A program made the position numbers and the translations under genes. Below, one piece after another: positions 58,501 through 63,803 of a stretch of DNA of 64,000 bases. The stretch is taken from the NCBI RefSeq assembly GCF_028583425.1, contig NC_072794.1:23929232-23993231 (forward strand). Reading direction: 5' to 3'. The notes below the pieces were generated by a model. It was not told where the DNA came from. It saw only the letters and a program-made list of their open reading frames with translations, and made no database searches. The DNA is from Eublepharis macularius. Lineage: Eukaryota; Chordata; Lepidosauria; Squamata; Eublepharidae. The first letter of the stretch is position 1; the number at the start of each line of letters is the position of its first letter.

Positions 58501-61500
58501 AACTGCGGACATCCAGACTCGTTGGTTCATAAGAGTCTTCAAGGGTTAGTGTGGCAGGATTTTTTTTTTTTTGCTTTCAAGTGGCACCGTAGGGTTGTCA
58601 AAGAAAGAGATGTCCAGAGTTGGTTTGCCATTGCCTGCTTCTGTGCAGCCACCCGGGCCTTCCTTGATGGTCTCCCATCCAAGTACTAACCTGGGCTGAC
58701 CCTGCTTAGCTTCTGAGATCTGATGAGATCAAGCTAGCTTGGGCTATCCAGGTCAGGGCTAATGTGGCATAGAGGCAAATAACTGAGTCCCTAGTTCCAG
58801 TCTCACCTTGGGCTCAAAGTGGCTTACAATACAAAAATACAAGGTAAATGAACAAATGGGAAAGGATTAAAAAAGGCTTCCAGGTATAGTACAGATCTTC
58901 TCCTTCTGTGCTGGCAGAGGTTTCTCCCAGCTCCAGTCCCGGACCCCAAATCCAAAGGCACTTCTGTTCTTGCCCTTTGGCTCACACCGCAGGCTCGCAT
59001 CTCTTGGACAGATCAGACTTTAAAGGGTTAATTGCAAGAAAGGGGCAGGTATACAGAGGTAGCTGCAAGGCTTTAGGGTAGCTGGCTGGCATTTCAGAAA
59101 CCTCTTTTCTTTCTTTGGATGAGAGCTTGAAGGTAGAGCAGCATTGTGGCTGGGCCACAGAGGCAAAGAGATTCCTTATTGTACCCCACCCCCCGCTGTT
59201 TATACTTCTTTGTTGACCCATGATAAGGAAACCTGTACAACAAAGAGGAAAATAAAAAAGGACCCTAAACAAAACTACCGCATATTCTAGTATATAGTCA
59301 ATATGCTTCTGCATAGGTCATTAGGAGGTTTGCTGGCTTCCCGATGGTGGTTGGAGATCTTCCAGGATTACAATTGATCTCCAGGCCACAGAGATCAGTT
59401 CCCCTAGAGAAAATGGCTGCTTGGAGAGTGGACTCTATGGCATTATACCCAACTGAGACCCCTCCCCAAAGTTCACCCTTCCAGGATCCACCACCCAAAT
59501 CTCCCGGAATTTCCCAACCTGAAACTGACCAACCTAGTCATTATACAACAGCCATAATAATCAATAATAAATACACATCAGTTATCAAATTACAAACCCC
59601 CAAATGGCCAAGTACCTATAAATATGCAAACACCAAATAGAACTATGTGTTCAAATGACAAAAGCCATAATAATCAAAACAGAAAGGAGTGTCTTTGTGT
59701 GTATGTGTGTGTGTGTGTGCGTGTGTGTGTGCATGCACATACACATGGGCGTACGCATGTGTGTTTTTATCCACTTGAGAATGGGAGTGGCTCTCATAGG
59801 GGCACCATGTCTTTCTTCTTTTGCAGGGTTCTGTAAGCTGCCTTCAGAAAGCAGCATGATGGATGACATCGATGAGAAAATGGGGAAGAAACTTAAATGG
59901 TAGGTTTTAAGTGCAGCGAGACTCTTCTGTGTGCTGCTCAAAGCCCCTGGAAATCCATTGCATTTGTCACCGATAGGATGGCTTCTTGCAGTTGACGGGT
60001 CTCAGGATCCCATGCTAGAAATTCCGATATTAGCTACTTATTCAAACAGATATGCTGTAAATCGGCATCCTCCAGATGGATCCCACTAAAATCACTGAAA
60101 ACGTAGAAAGCATAAACCAGAGGGACTGCTTGCTCCCATTGGCACCTGCCCAATACCTGCTTATCATCTGAGGCCCTGTTATCTGTCTGATTGCTGTTAT
60201 TGCCTAGGCTGGCAATGGAGACCAAGGACAGCAACCAGCAGAACTGTGGGGTTGGGGGGGGGGGGCAACATGGGAATTTTATTTTTTTTTAAATGCAGCC
60301 TTGAGTAGTTACTAGACGTTCTTACTAGAAGTGATAAAAGGTAGCTCTAGGAATTGCTAGAGACCATGGTAAAACCATAGAGTTCCCAGCAATTCCTAGA
60401 GCAACCCCCAAAGTAACAAAAGGATTCCGAGAACTACCCTTTGTCACTTGTTACAGTAACTACACAAGGTGGCATTAAAAAAAAAAATGTTTCTCCTGCC
60501 ACCATTCCAAGTCATGGCAGGCAATGGAACCTGGGGGCAGGTGATCCCTCACCCCCACCAGAGGCTTGGCAGCCCTAATAAGAAGTGACTGTTTATCTCC
60601 TCTAAGGGGCTTAGTTTAAACCCCACTGCTAGTTGTATGGACTTTGGGAGAGTATGGGTGTATTTTGCTTGGGACAAAAAATACCTTGGACTGGCCTTGT
60701 CCCTCTCTTTGATCTCTTTCAAGGGGCAGGTTGAAATAATCTTTTTCAAAGAGCTTATATGGAGGGATGGGTTGGCATAAGTATTTATACGCATGTATAA
60801 ACATCTGCTTCTGTGCTGTGGTTTTGATTTTGCTCTGTTGCCATCTGGTCTATTGCTCAATTGGTTTCTATGATTTAATTCAGTCATTTTTGGATTTGAT
60901 TGTGAAGTACGTCGCTTCTTGGCTGTTGTAATTACGATCTTTATATTTTCTATCCATCTCACGTGCCTTTTAAAGGTGTGAACTATTATTGCCCCCACCC
61001 CCCACAAAAATTTAATGATTTAAATTAGAATGTGAAGTTTCCAAATCGCTCAGCTCCCAGCTGCTTCAGACATCAAAACAGAGTGTAGAATAAAACAAAC
61101 AAGCCTGTTAGTCATATCATATGTGAACATAACAAAATTCATGTTGTCATGGCATCATTAAAGATAATAAACATCTTAAAATTCCATCACAGTAAATTAT
61201 AACGACAGCTTTGCAATAGAACTTTGATGTATCCCCCATAACAATAAACAACTTTATTAATCAAATGATCTTGAAGTTATTGAGAACCATTGCAGATAAA
61301 AAGAAAAGAAAAAAGCTATATAGGCCAGTTAACTGTTCTACTGATCATGCAGAAATTCTCCGCAGATCTTCACATACAACCTTACCTAACATGCTTGGAG
61401 CACATTAAATCTCTCAGAACTCAACTAGTTTAGCTGTTGGGGCTATGCCACACTTTGTGGAAACCCCCCTACCCCCTAGACTTCAGTTTCCTAGAGGTCC

Positions 61501-63803
61501 CTGGCAAGAGGGAATTATGGTTAGTGGATGAGGGTAGATGAGCTTGTTGTACCAAGGAAGGCTTAAGCCATTTGCAAAAGACCTTGGAGTTTTTTTATTG
61601 CATCCCCTTCAAGCCAACGACACATGAATAACCTTGAGCGACATGTGCTTAATATGTCTTACCAAAGCTGTCTTTAGCTTCCTTCATTCACATCGTGCTC
61701 CCACCTTGTTATAGTAAGAATTCGGACTTTGTTCTTGAGTCCAATAATTGCCTGCTTCATCAAGCTGTTGTCCCACTTGTTTTCTACATGCATGATTGTG
61801 CAAGGAGTATTGTGGTCATTATTAAACCTGAACTGTGCAACTTATCGAAGAGATTTCTAGATATCAAAATGTGTGGGGCCAGGCTCAGCGGCAGAGCATC
61901 TGTTTTACATTCAGAAGGTTCTATCCCTGATAGCTCCATTTTAAAGGTAGCAAATCATATGGAAAACCTCTACCAGAGGACCTGGAGAGCCACAGCCAGT
62001 TATCGTAGAGAATACTATCCTTGATAAACCAAGGGTCTGACCCAGGATAAGGCAGCTTCATGTGCAGATTGGTGTAAATGGTTTGCTTTTATTTCCAACC
62101 AGGGCTTTTTTTCGGGGAAAAGAGGTGGTGGAACTCAGTGGGTTGCCCTCAGAGAAAATGGTCACATGGCTGGTGGCCCGCCCCCTGATCTCCAGACAGA
62201 GGGGAGTTTAGATTGCACTCCGCACAGAGGGCAATCTAAACTCCCCTCTGTCTGGAGATCAGGGGGCGGGGCCACCAGCCATGTGACCATTTTCAAGAGG
62301 TTCCGGAACTCCATTCCACTGCGTTCCAGCTGGAAAAAAGCCCTGTTTCCAACATAGGAATTGGTCTAAACAGCCTGCAATAAACACAACTATATTGTTC
62401 ACCCAGTAGAGGAAAGTTTCAGCTTGTAAAGCCAGTTGAGCTCTTTGCAAAGCTCTGGAAGCAAGGCCGTTGGCTGAAAGGACCACAGGTCAAGCTAGAT
62501 GTGACAGAGATCAAGAATCTCTGTTTGTCTTGTAAGGCAAATGGCAGTCCAATGCAGGTTCGTATCAAGGCTGCAAGAGGAGGGTAGAAGCTAAAGAAAC
62601 TGGGTCTCCTGCATTGTTATTAGCCCTTAAAAGAAAAAAAAATGTGTACCTGGATTTTACGGGCCTTTTTCTTTAAAATGGAGGGTAATTTAGATTGGCA
62701 AAACTGTGAAAGAGATCTCTGTCCAATGCAGTTCTAATCTAAGCAGAGGCCTTGTGTGGTTTCAATTCAGCTTTAAAAGAAACTAGGATGTCATAGATCT
62801 CCCAGAGTCTCTTTTATTTTGATCCTAATTTAGAAAGACTCTTTTCAGTCATTACAATTTTGGTAATCTAATTGTGTGTAAGGGAAGATCACAGTACCTG
62901 CACTCTTCCCGATATGTGTGGTTGCCATTGGATGTGAATAGAGGGCCATGCACATATTTTCCAGCTCCGCTATATACAGTCAAAAGCTCAGATTTGTTGT
63001 GAGTTCCATGTCCACAAGTAGCAGAGTTGGAAAATAAATGGGTTGCCTTCATCGCACATAATGTGGTGACTGCATATACTGAGAAGATTACTAGTAGCAC
63101 TGTCTCCTGGTATGCACAGTTTGAACACCGACGTTTGTAATTGTAACAACAAGGATAGCCATGCATTTCAAAATGACAGTGGTAGCATAGATTGGTGTGG
63201 GGATGGTTAACAATTTGTTATTTTCAACTCATTCATCTCTTTCCTGCTCGTGGAGGATTCAGCTTCCGATCTGCCAAAAGGGGTCATTGAATATATGAAA
63301 ATTCACATTTCTCTGCCATAGCTACTCCTGGGAATATGTATATTTTCCAACCCATATTGTCCTCCTCAAAAGACACAAATTCAGAGCAGGGTTTTTTCCA
63401 GCATCCTCCATGTCCATTTGAGATATTTCTCCACCTAACATTTTCCTCCATTTCTTTAAGGTATGGCCAGAGCGATACGCTGCAAACAGATTACATCACC
63501 TACATGGATGAACTCGCCTCTGTGATAGGCGTCAAGCCCAATGTTCCACTCCTCTTCCTGACAGACCCCAAATTGGCTCTGCAAGTTTATTTTGGCCCCT
63601 GCAGCCCATACCAGTTTCGCCTGATGGGACCAGGGAAGTGGGACGGAGCCAGAAATGCCATCCTGACCCAGTGGGACCGAACACTGAAGGCCACGAGGAC
63701 CAGAGTTGTACACAGTTCTCAGAACTCTTTCCCACTCTTTGCTTTGCTCAAAATATTGGTAATCTCTCTCCTCCTGGTTGCTATTTTTATGGTGTTCAAC
63801 TGA
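22106..63803 (+). CDS. FMO3: Flavin-containing monooxygenase, FMO3-like, 533 aa in eight coding exons
   Basis: FAD- and NADPH-dependent N- and S-oxygenase of the endoplasmic reticulum. The coding join is 22106-22237, 28589-28777, 46724-46886, 50391-50533, 53055-53254, 58186-58544, 59827-59899, 63461-63803 (1602 nt including stop). Visible motifs are FAD-binding GAGVSG (9-14), [11 protein letters not shown] (31-41), Asn61 in FTNSCKEM, the FMO-identifying motif [11 protein letters not shown] (166-176), NADPH-binding GLGNSG (191-196), FATGYSF (327-333) and a C-terminal hydrophobic anchor (about 512-533). All junctions are GT-AG and in phase, with no internal stop. By eye the FATGY downstream segment, QSLGATIPT and the last exon favour FMO3 over FMO1, 2 and 5; a tree is needed to fix orthology. 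Exon 1 (non-coding in this family) was not found. Confidence 0.93.
22430..22555 (+). mobile_element. L2-like LINE 3' fragment
   Basis: GGGGCCTTCTCTGTTGTAGC then CCCAGAGCTGTGGAATTC is the common phrase of amniote L2-type 3' ends. Confidence 0.5.
22575..22681. repeat. Microsatellite (TTTAG)n, about 21 units
   Basis: An uninterrupted pentanucleotide array. It directly joins a LINE or SINE-like end on the right (AACCCACCCTCCACACAAG, GGCTCAGGGTGGGGTAC, to about 22850, read on the minus strand), so it probably grew from that element's tail. Confidence 0.9.
23785..24441. mobile_element. hAT-like MITE, TIR TAGAGGTGGGCACGAAC (657 bp)
   Basis: The right end GTTCTTGCCCATCTCTA mirrors the left. Target duplication CACACCAG is exact at 23777-23784 and 24442-24449. 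Subterminal text contains repeated GTTCGTGA / CACGAACA words in both orientations. No transposase. Confidence 0.9.
24562..25348 (-). mobile_element. Short Penelope-like element with 12-bp target duplication
   Basis: Flanked by identical ATAGGAGGTGCT at 24550-24561 and 25349-25360. The interior on the minus strand carries the stretch that follows the GIY-YIG endonuclease in Penelope-like elements (Arg/Glu-Ala-Ile-Glu-Ile plus Asn-Phe-Asn pattern, clearer in the copy at 47664). The two ends form inverted arms of about 120 bp (24565-24690 against 25195-25315), as in Penelope copies with inverted terminal segments. Heavily 5'-truncated. Confidence 0.78.
26269..26460 (+). mobile_element. hAT-like MITE family A with perfect 8-bp duplication
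   Basis: GGTTGCCAGCTCCAGG at the left, GGCTGGCAACCCTAA at the right, GCATTCAT at both 26261-26268 and 26461-26468. This copy defines the family boundaries. Confidence 0.9.
26490..26870 (-). pseudogene. L2/CR1-clade LINE reverse transcriptase fragment
   Basis: On the minus strand, frame 26618-26851 reads [20 protein letters not shown] followed by [18 protein letters not shown], the conserved finger-palm region of L2-like LINE reverse transcriptases. It breaks off before the catalytic FADD box. Confidence 0.75.
27721..27864. mobile_element. Foldback MITE family E, copy 2
   Basis: TGATTCCACACATGTTGG left and CCAATGTGTGCGGAATCA right; same arms as copies 1 and 3. Confidence 0.75.
28240..28420. 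mobile_element. Foldback family D' with AGA target duplication
   Basis: GGGCCAAGCTAGAAGTGACG left, CGTCACTTCTAGTTTGGCCC right, AGA on both sides (28237-28239 and 28421-28423). Arms include TTGAATGGCAAGTGAACAGA. Confidence 0.8.
28589..28777 (+). CDS. FMO3: FMO exon 3
   Basis: Acceptor TCTTCTCCTCTAG, donor AAG|GTAAGA. 189 nt, phase 0-0, residues 45-107, with Asn61 and [16 protein letters not shown]. The length equals that of mammalian FMO exon 3. Confidence 0.96.
28897..28995 (+). repeat. Foldback family B, half copy
   Basis: AAAGAGTCCAGTAGCACC, TTTAAGACTAACCAATTTT and AGCATAAGCTTTCGAGAATC are the left arm of the hairpin seen complete at 31004. The right arm is absent after TCATCAGATGCCTGATC. 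Confidence 0.75.
29185..29445. mobile_element. hAT-like foldback MITE family C, copy 3
   Basis: CAGGGCTTTTTTTC to GAAAAAAAGCCCTG, with ATTACCAC target duplication at 29177-29184 and 29446-29453. Confidence 0.9.
29980..30235. repeat. Dispersed repeat family J, second copy
   Basis: GTCAGGGCTTTTGCCATTTTT and GAAAGCTGGGAATTCAGAG parallel positions 6805-7025. Confidence 0.45.
30324..30514 (+). mobile_element. hAT-like MITE family A
   Basis: TAGGATTACCAGCTCCTGG left, GGCTGGCAACCCTA right. Flanking octamers ACCCAGCC and CCCCAGAC match at 6 of 8. Confidence 0.8.
31004..31203. repeat. Foldback family B, complete hairpin
   Basis: Arms AAAAGAGTCCAGTAGCAGC / GTTACTGGACTCTTTTC and CATAAGCTTTCGAGAA / TTCTCGAAAGCTTATG, with loop CATCTGACGAAGA. 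A tail, CTACAGACTAACACAGCTAA, follows. Copies at 28897 and 38475. Confidence 0.85.
31374..31610 (+). repeat. Minisatellite, 59-bp unit x 4
   Basis: CAAAAAATATTGGCCAGTTG recurs at about 31377, 31436, 31495 and 31554. Units 1-3 are nearly identical; the last diverges at its 3' end. Confidence 0.92.
31723..32317 (+). mobile_element. Possible hAT-like element left end and body
   Basis: Starts CAGGGCTTTTTTTGAGCCAG, the family C terminus, then ATGGAGTTCTGGCACCTC. The body has repeated GGCCATTTTGGGCCCATTT words. A possible decayed right end, CCCTAGAAAAAAACCCTT, lies at about 36530-36548, beyond the foldback element that would then be nested inside. No target duplication was found. Confidence 0.4.
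32326..36198. mobile_element. Giant hAT-type foldback element (3.87 kb)
   Basis: Ends TAGGGGTGTGC and GCACATCCCTA are inverted, with exact 8-bp target duplication GTAAAGAA at 32318-32325 and 36199-36206. The two halves are reverse complements over nearly their whole length, with the axis near 34035. Outer arms are rich in TTTCGGCTTTC / GCCGAAAG words, then GAAAATGCCTCC, then a tandem of about 175 bp repeated three times (32790-33240 and 35270-35760), then a shared block to about 33770 and 34740. The centre is a 132-bp tandem. Mirror-image ORFs of up to 213 codons are low-complexity Pro/Ser shadows; no transposase is seen. Confidence 0.88.
33780..34740. repeat. 132-bp tandem repeats in opposite orientations about the foldback axis
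   Basis: About five plus-orientation units (AGTGAGTTGTGTTATTTTTG phrase near 34080, 34210, 34345, 34480 and 34615) and about two inverse units (33780-34030). Most units contain AAGAAATAAA, so AATAAA recurs along the array. Confidence 0.85.
36720..38060 (-). pseudogene. env: Endogenous retrovirus env remnant, interrupted by a SINE
   Basis: Read on the minus strand. Frame 37752-38060 begins with a signal-peptide-like hydrophobic segment, and a motif resembling the surface-subunit CxxC box has its first Cys replaced by Tyr. After the SINE at 37460-37709, frame 36904-37191 resembles the end of the surface subunit with a basic cleavage-site-like stretch. Coiled-coil-like transmembrane-subunit text persists to about 36720 with stops. 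The gammaretrovirus-like assignment rests on motif order. It is non-functional here: SINE insertion, stops and no C-terminal half. Confidence 0.65.
37460..37709 (+). mobile_element. tRNA-derived SINE S1 inside the env remnant
   Basis: TTTGGTGTAGCGGTTAAGAG A-box region, GGATTTGATTCCCC B box, the S1 body, and a (GTT)n tail ending near 37709. Confidence 0.85.
38061..38474. other. Possible further provirus sequence
   Basis: A 64-codon minus ORF (38017-38211) may continue the env leader or the end of pol, but I cannot match it. Nothing else recognised up to the foldback at 38475. Confidence 0.25.
38475..38637. repeat. Foldback family B, third copy
   Basis: GAGTTAGCCGTGTTAGTCTG tail on the left, then AAAGAGTCCAGTAGCACC and its complement GGTGCTACTGGACTCTTT near 38620. 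The left arm has lost its inner part. Confidence 0.8.
38734..38775. repeat. Perfect 18-bp inverted repeat with 6-nt loop
   Basis: ATAGGCAAGGATTAATTT (38734-38751), loop GTGAGC, then its exact complement (38758-38775). Not part of a recognised element. Confidence 0.9.
39111..39579. mobile_element. MITE family H with 5-bp target duplication, copy 1
   Basis: GGTGGAAATACACGTTA left, TAACGTGTATTTCCACT right, CTATG on both sides (39106-39110 and 39580-39584). The copy at 49004 shares the whole 465-bp body. Confidence 0.8.
39790..40250 (-). pseudogene. Non-LTR retrotransposon C-terminal fragment and 3' UTR
   Basis: The minus frame 40015-40248 ends with a [24 protein letters not shown] Cys/His region followed by [16 protein letters not shown], typical of the extreme C-terminus of Jockey/L2-like LINE ORF2. 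An AT-rich 3' UTR follows down to about 39790. Clade not fixed. Confidence 0.55.
40266..40830 (-). pseudogene. pol: Provirus pol remnant: RNase H C-terminus and integrase zinc domain
   Basis: The minus-strand frames switch several times. Near 40790 a TDS-x-x-AFG motif marks the RNase H C-terminal half, near 40640 an HSAAHQ-like motif its last catalytic His, and at about 40290-40350 an HxxxH segment resembles the start of the integrase zinc domain. Frameshifts and stops make it non-functional. The order fits the pol pieces at 42236-45030. Confidence 0.65.
40831..41352. other. Inserted DNA between pol fragments, unidentified
   Basis: AT-rich TTTATTAAAATAAATTTATT near 41005-41025 and a unique-looking block to 41350 separate two halves of the RNase H region. 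Possibly a solo LTR of another element; no boundaries found. Confidence 0.3.
41353..42008 (-). mobile_element. hAT-like MITE family A, split by a nested hAT
   Basis: TAGGGTTGCCAGCCTCCAG starts the copy. It resumes after 41867 with GGAGAAAATGGCTGCTTTGG and ends near TCCCAACCTGGACCTGG. Confidence 0.8.
41439..41867. mobile_element. Nested hAT-like element with perfect 8-bp duplication (429 bp)
   Basis: TAGGCTTGCC left, GGTAACCCTA right, CCTGGAGA duplicated at 41431-41438 and 41868-41875. The body resembles 19317-19958 (GATGACTTCACTTCCCAGAAG-like words, CATGATGATGTCACTTC complement). No transposase. Confidence 0.85.
42236..42618 (-). pseudogene. pol: Provirus pol remnant: RNase H N-terminal part
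   Basis: On the minus strand, [12 protein letters not shown] and [11 protein letters not shown] (tether region) precede LFTDGSA, the first RNase H catalytic motif, and GFSAQAVE, a decayed form of its second helix. A frame change is needed near 42440. Confidence 0.75.
42720..42953. mobile_element. Foldback family D, TAA/TTA flanks
   Basis: GAGCGGGACCACAAGTGACG left, CGTCACTTGTGGTCCCGCTC right; inner arms as in the copy at 10710. It lies within the provirus region. Confidence 0.78.
43363..43690 (-). pseudogene. pol: Provirus pol remnant: RT connection domain
   Basis: The minus frame 43363-43659 contains [20 protein letters not shown] and a [16 protein letters not shown] segment, the thumb-connection region of gammaretrovirus-type RT. 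Confidence 0.78.
43690..44270 (-). pseudogene. pol: Provirus pol remnant: reverse transcriptase fingers-palm, deleted core
   Basis: The minus frame 43679-44266 has [13 protein letters not shown] and [15 protein letters not shown] (RT N-terminus). It then jumps to a [19 protein letters not shown] and [10 protein letters not shown] segment in frame 43413-43922. The catalytic YxDD region between them is missing or unrecognisable, so the RT is dead. Confidence 0.78.
44335..44767 (-). mobile_element. BovB/RTE LINE 3' fragment
   Basis: The minus frame ends [59 protein letters not shown] and a stop, the classic C-terminus of BovB ORF2. The 3' end matches the tail of the 5S-headed SINEs. It is inserted between the PR-like and RT-like parts of the provirus. 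Confidence 0.92.
44770..45030 (-). pseudogene. pro: Provirus protease-like remnant
   Basis: On the minus strand the segment [20 protein letters not shown] resembles the C-terminal helix region of retroviral protease (the conserved N-L-L-x-x-x-L-L pattern). The active-site motif is not seen. A C/G run near 44920-44935 breaks the frame. Confidence 0.6.
45161..45355 (+). CDS. Isolated 64-codon ORF, unknown
   Basis: ATG in the context GAAAATGGC, stop at 45353-45355, AATAAA at 45388-45393. No recognisable family. It may be a piece of a retroelement next to the provirus or chance. Low confidence that it is expressed. Confidence 0.15.
   Translation: MAVLETAAVADKQRPVYSKRKLRAVKVDPKGLALVNPKIEVVGHEVITRTAPVPTSSIRQHTDD
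45626..45762. mobile_element. Foldback family D', TCA target duplication
   Basis: GAGCCAAGCTACAAATGACG left, CGTCACTTGTAGCTTGGCTC right, TCA at 45623-45625 and 45763-45765. Arms contain TTACACTTGCCTGGCAAGTG. Confidence 0.8.
46724..46886 (+). CDS. FMO3: FMO exon 4
   Basis: Acceptor TTTCCTCCAAG, donor GCTG|GTAAGT. 163 nt as in other FMO genes, residues 108-161 plus the first base of 162. Encodes [13 protein letters not shown] and [18 protein letters not shown]. Confidence 0.96.
47664..48262 (-). mobile_element. Penelope-like element 3' part
   Basis: On the minus strand the frame [14 protein letters not shown] then [20 protein letters not shown] and [14 protein letters not shown] is the region downstream of the GIY-YIG endonuclease of Penelope-like elements; one stop interrupts it. 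The outer end shares TTGTCGAAGGCTTTCACGGC with the copy at 24562-25348. Confidence 0.75.
48285..48533 (-). mobile_element. tRNA-derived SINE S4 (degraded)
   Basis: TTATCTTCACAACAATCCTG, GTGAGGTAGAC and GGATTTGAACCTGG on the plus strand are the S4 body in reverse. Confidence 0.5.
48545..48790 (+). mobile_element. tRNA-derived SINE S4
   Basis: GTGCTGTAGCGGCTAGAATG A-box region, CCCCAGTTCAAATCCCCACT B-box region, then TTGGTGACCCTGGGCCAGTC and an AATAAA-rich tail. Confidence 0.65.
49004..49466. mobile_element. MITE family H with 5-bp target duplication, copy 2
   Basis: GGTGGAAATACACATTACT left, GTGCGTATTTCCACC right, CTTAG on both sides (48999-49003 and 49467-49471). Confidence 0.8.
49690..50120 (-). 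mobile_element. LINE 3' end, split by a family D insertion
   Basis: ATTATTTATGTCATTTATAG then TCTGCTT before the insert, and CAAAGCAGATTACATAGTGTG after it, read as one common squamate LINE terminus. Confidence 0.5.
49749..49982. mobile_element. Foldback family D, TGA/CGA flanks
   Basis: GGGCCAAACTACAAGTGATG left, GTCACTTGAAGCTTGGCCC right, same inner arms as other D copies; inserted in the LINE end around it. Confidence 0.75.
50391..50533 (+). CDS. FMO3: FMO exon 5
   Basis: Acceptor TTTTCCATTTAG, donor CAG|GTACCG. 143 nt, residues 162-209. Carries the FMO-identifying motif [11 protein letters not shown] and the NADPH-binding GLGNSGCD. Confidence 0.96.
50745..50925 (+). mobile_element. tRNA-derived SINE S2
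   Basis: GGGCCGTAGCTCAGTGGTAC head with a tRNA A box, then CTCCAGTTAAAGGGTCTCAA and CCTCTGCCTGGGAC body. Confidence 0.7.
51060..51203. mobile_element. Foldback MITE family E, copy 3 (inverse orientation)
   Basis: GGTTCCGCACACGTTGG left, CCAACGTGTGCGGAATCA right. The arm order is swapped relative to copies 1 and 2. Confidence 0.78.
52497..52805 (-). mobile_element. tRNA-derived SINE S1 with (AACT)n(AAC)n tail
   Basis: On the minus strand: AGCCAGTTTGGCGTAGCTGT A-box region, CGGGTTTGATTCCCC B box, S1 body, then (GTT)n and (AGTT)n microsatellites at 52497-52562. Confidence 0.85.
53055..53254 (+). CDS. FMO3: FMO exon 6
   Basis: Acceptor TTTTTGTTTGAAG, donor AATAG|GTAATA. 200 nt, phase 0 to 2, residues 210-276. 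Encodes [20 protein letters not shown] and [16 protein letters not shown] transposon target duplication overlaps its 3' splice boundary. Reading past the donor meets TAA at once. Confidence 0.96.
53258..53587. mobile_element. hAT-like MITE inserted at the exon 6 splice donor
   Basis: TAGAGATGGGCACAAAC left end; right end GCCCTGGCTCTA. The family matches the element at 23785. The 8-bp direct repeat AATAGGTA lies at 53250-53257 and 53587-53594. The interior has GAACC / GGTTC words in both orientations. The exact ends are uncertain by one base. Confidence 0.82.
54385..54640 (-). mobile_element. tRNA-derived SINE S4
   Basis: On the plus strand CCCACTTTTCTCCCCAGCAG, TTTTATCCTCACAACAACC and GGCCCAAGGTCACCCAGTGA are the S4 body reversed. 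Confidence 0.65.
54641..55205 (+). mobile_element. CR1 LINE 3' UTR with internal (TG)n
   Basis: GAACTTCCTGACAGAGTGGC, GAGCAGAGGCTAGATGGCC, then the diagnostic end TTGAACTAGATGACCCTGG, CCTTCCAACCCTATGAG and TCTATGATTCT. A (TG)n tract lies at about 55076-55099. Confidence 0.9.
56177..56296 (+). repeat. 73-bp tandem duplication
   Basis: TTTAGTCCCCTTCCTTGCAA followed by TTGCTTTGAATGTTTTTTTT occurs at 56177 and 56250; a third partial GTCCCCTTCCTTGCAA lies between, at about 56235. Confidence 0.9.
56295..56347. repeat. Perfect 24-bp inverted repeat with 5-nt loop
   Basis: The arm 56295-56318 (starts AAGTGCGAGATG, ends GATAAGAAT) is exactly complementary to 56324-56347. The loop is GTTAG. It abuts the tandem duplication. 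Confidence 0.92.
57166..57367. mobile_element. Foldback family D with TAA target duplication
   Basis: GAGCCAAGCTACAAGTGATG left, ATCACTTGTAGCTTGGCTC right, TAA at 57163-57165 and 57368-57370. Confidence 0.85.
58186..58544 (+). CDS. FMO3: FMO exon 7
   Basis: Acceptor CCTTTTCTTAG, donor AAGG|GTTAGT. 359 nt, residues 276-395. Carries [36 protein letters not shown] and [16 protein letters not shown]. It is three bases longer than the 356 nt usual in FMO3; the extra codon lies in the DDES segment just after [12 protein letters not shown]. Confidence 0.95.
58576..58765 (-). mobile_element. 5S rRNA-derived SINE
   Basis: On the plus strand GGTCTCCCATCCAAGTACTA, CCCTGCTTAGCTTCTGAGAT and CTGATGAGATCA are the 5S control region reversed. 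Upstream text TTTGCCATTGCCTGC is the SINE body. Confidence 0.82.
59322..59536 (-). mobile_element. hAT-like MITE family A
   Basis: GGTTTGCTGGCTTCCCGATGG left, CTGAAACTGACCAACCTA right, standard body between. Confidence 0.75.
59827..59899 (+). CDS. FMO3: FMO exon 8
   Basis: Acceptor TTCTTTTGCAG, donor AAATG|GTAGGT. 73 nt as in other FMO genes. Encodes [20 protein letters not shown] followed by KKLK. Confidence 0.95.
60341..60403. repeat. Foldback family I, second copy
   Basis: GTAGCTCTAGGAATTGCTAG pairs with the reverse complement-like AGCAATTCCTAGAGC around CCATGGTAAAACCATAG. Confidence 0.7.
61877..62075 (+). mobile_element. tRNA-derived SINE S2
   Basis: GGGGCCAGGCTCAGCGGCAG head, CATCTGTTTTACATTCAGAAG, then GACCTGGAGAGCCACAGCC and ATAAGGCAGCTTCATGTG end. 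Nearly full length but diverged. Confidence 0.75.
62100..62345. mobile_element. hAT-like foldback MITE family C, copy 4
   Basis: CAGGGCTTTTTTTC left, GGAAAAAAGCCCTG right, TTTCCAAC duplicated at 62092-62099 and 62346-62353. Confidence 0.9.
63461..63803 (+). CDS. FMO3: FMO exon 9 (last coding exon) and stop
   Basis: Acceptor CATTTCTTTAAG; the first base completes Trp. Encodes [54 protein letters not shown] and a C-terminal hydrophobic helix ending IFMVFN, then TGA at 63801-63803. The helix is the membrane anchor of microsomal FMOs. Confidence 0.96.

Larger units (their letters stand above)
58545..59826 (+). other. FMO intron 7 (1.3 kb)
   Basis: GTTAGT to TTTTGCAG. Holds a 5S-derived SINE, a family A MITE and a (GT)n tract at about 59696-59731. 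The rest is unrecognised. Confidence 0.85.
59900..63460 (+). other. FMO intron 8 (3.6 kb)
   Basis: GTAGGT to TTTCTTTAAG. Holds a short foldback I, SINE S2 and a family C MITE. Positions 60480-61875 and 62354-63460 show nothing recognised. Confidence 0.85.
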
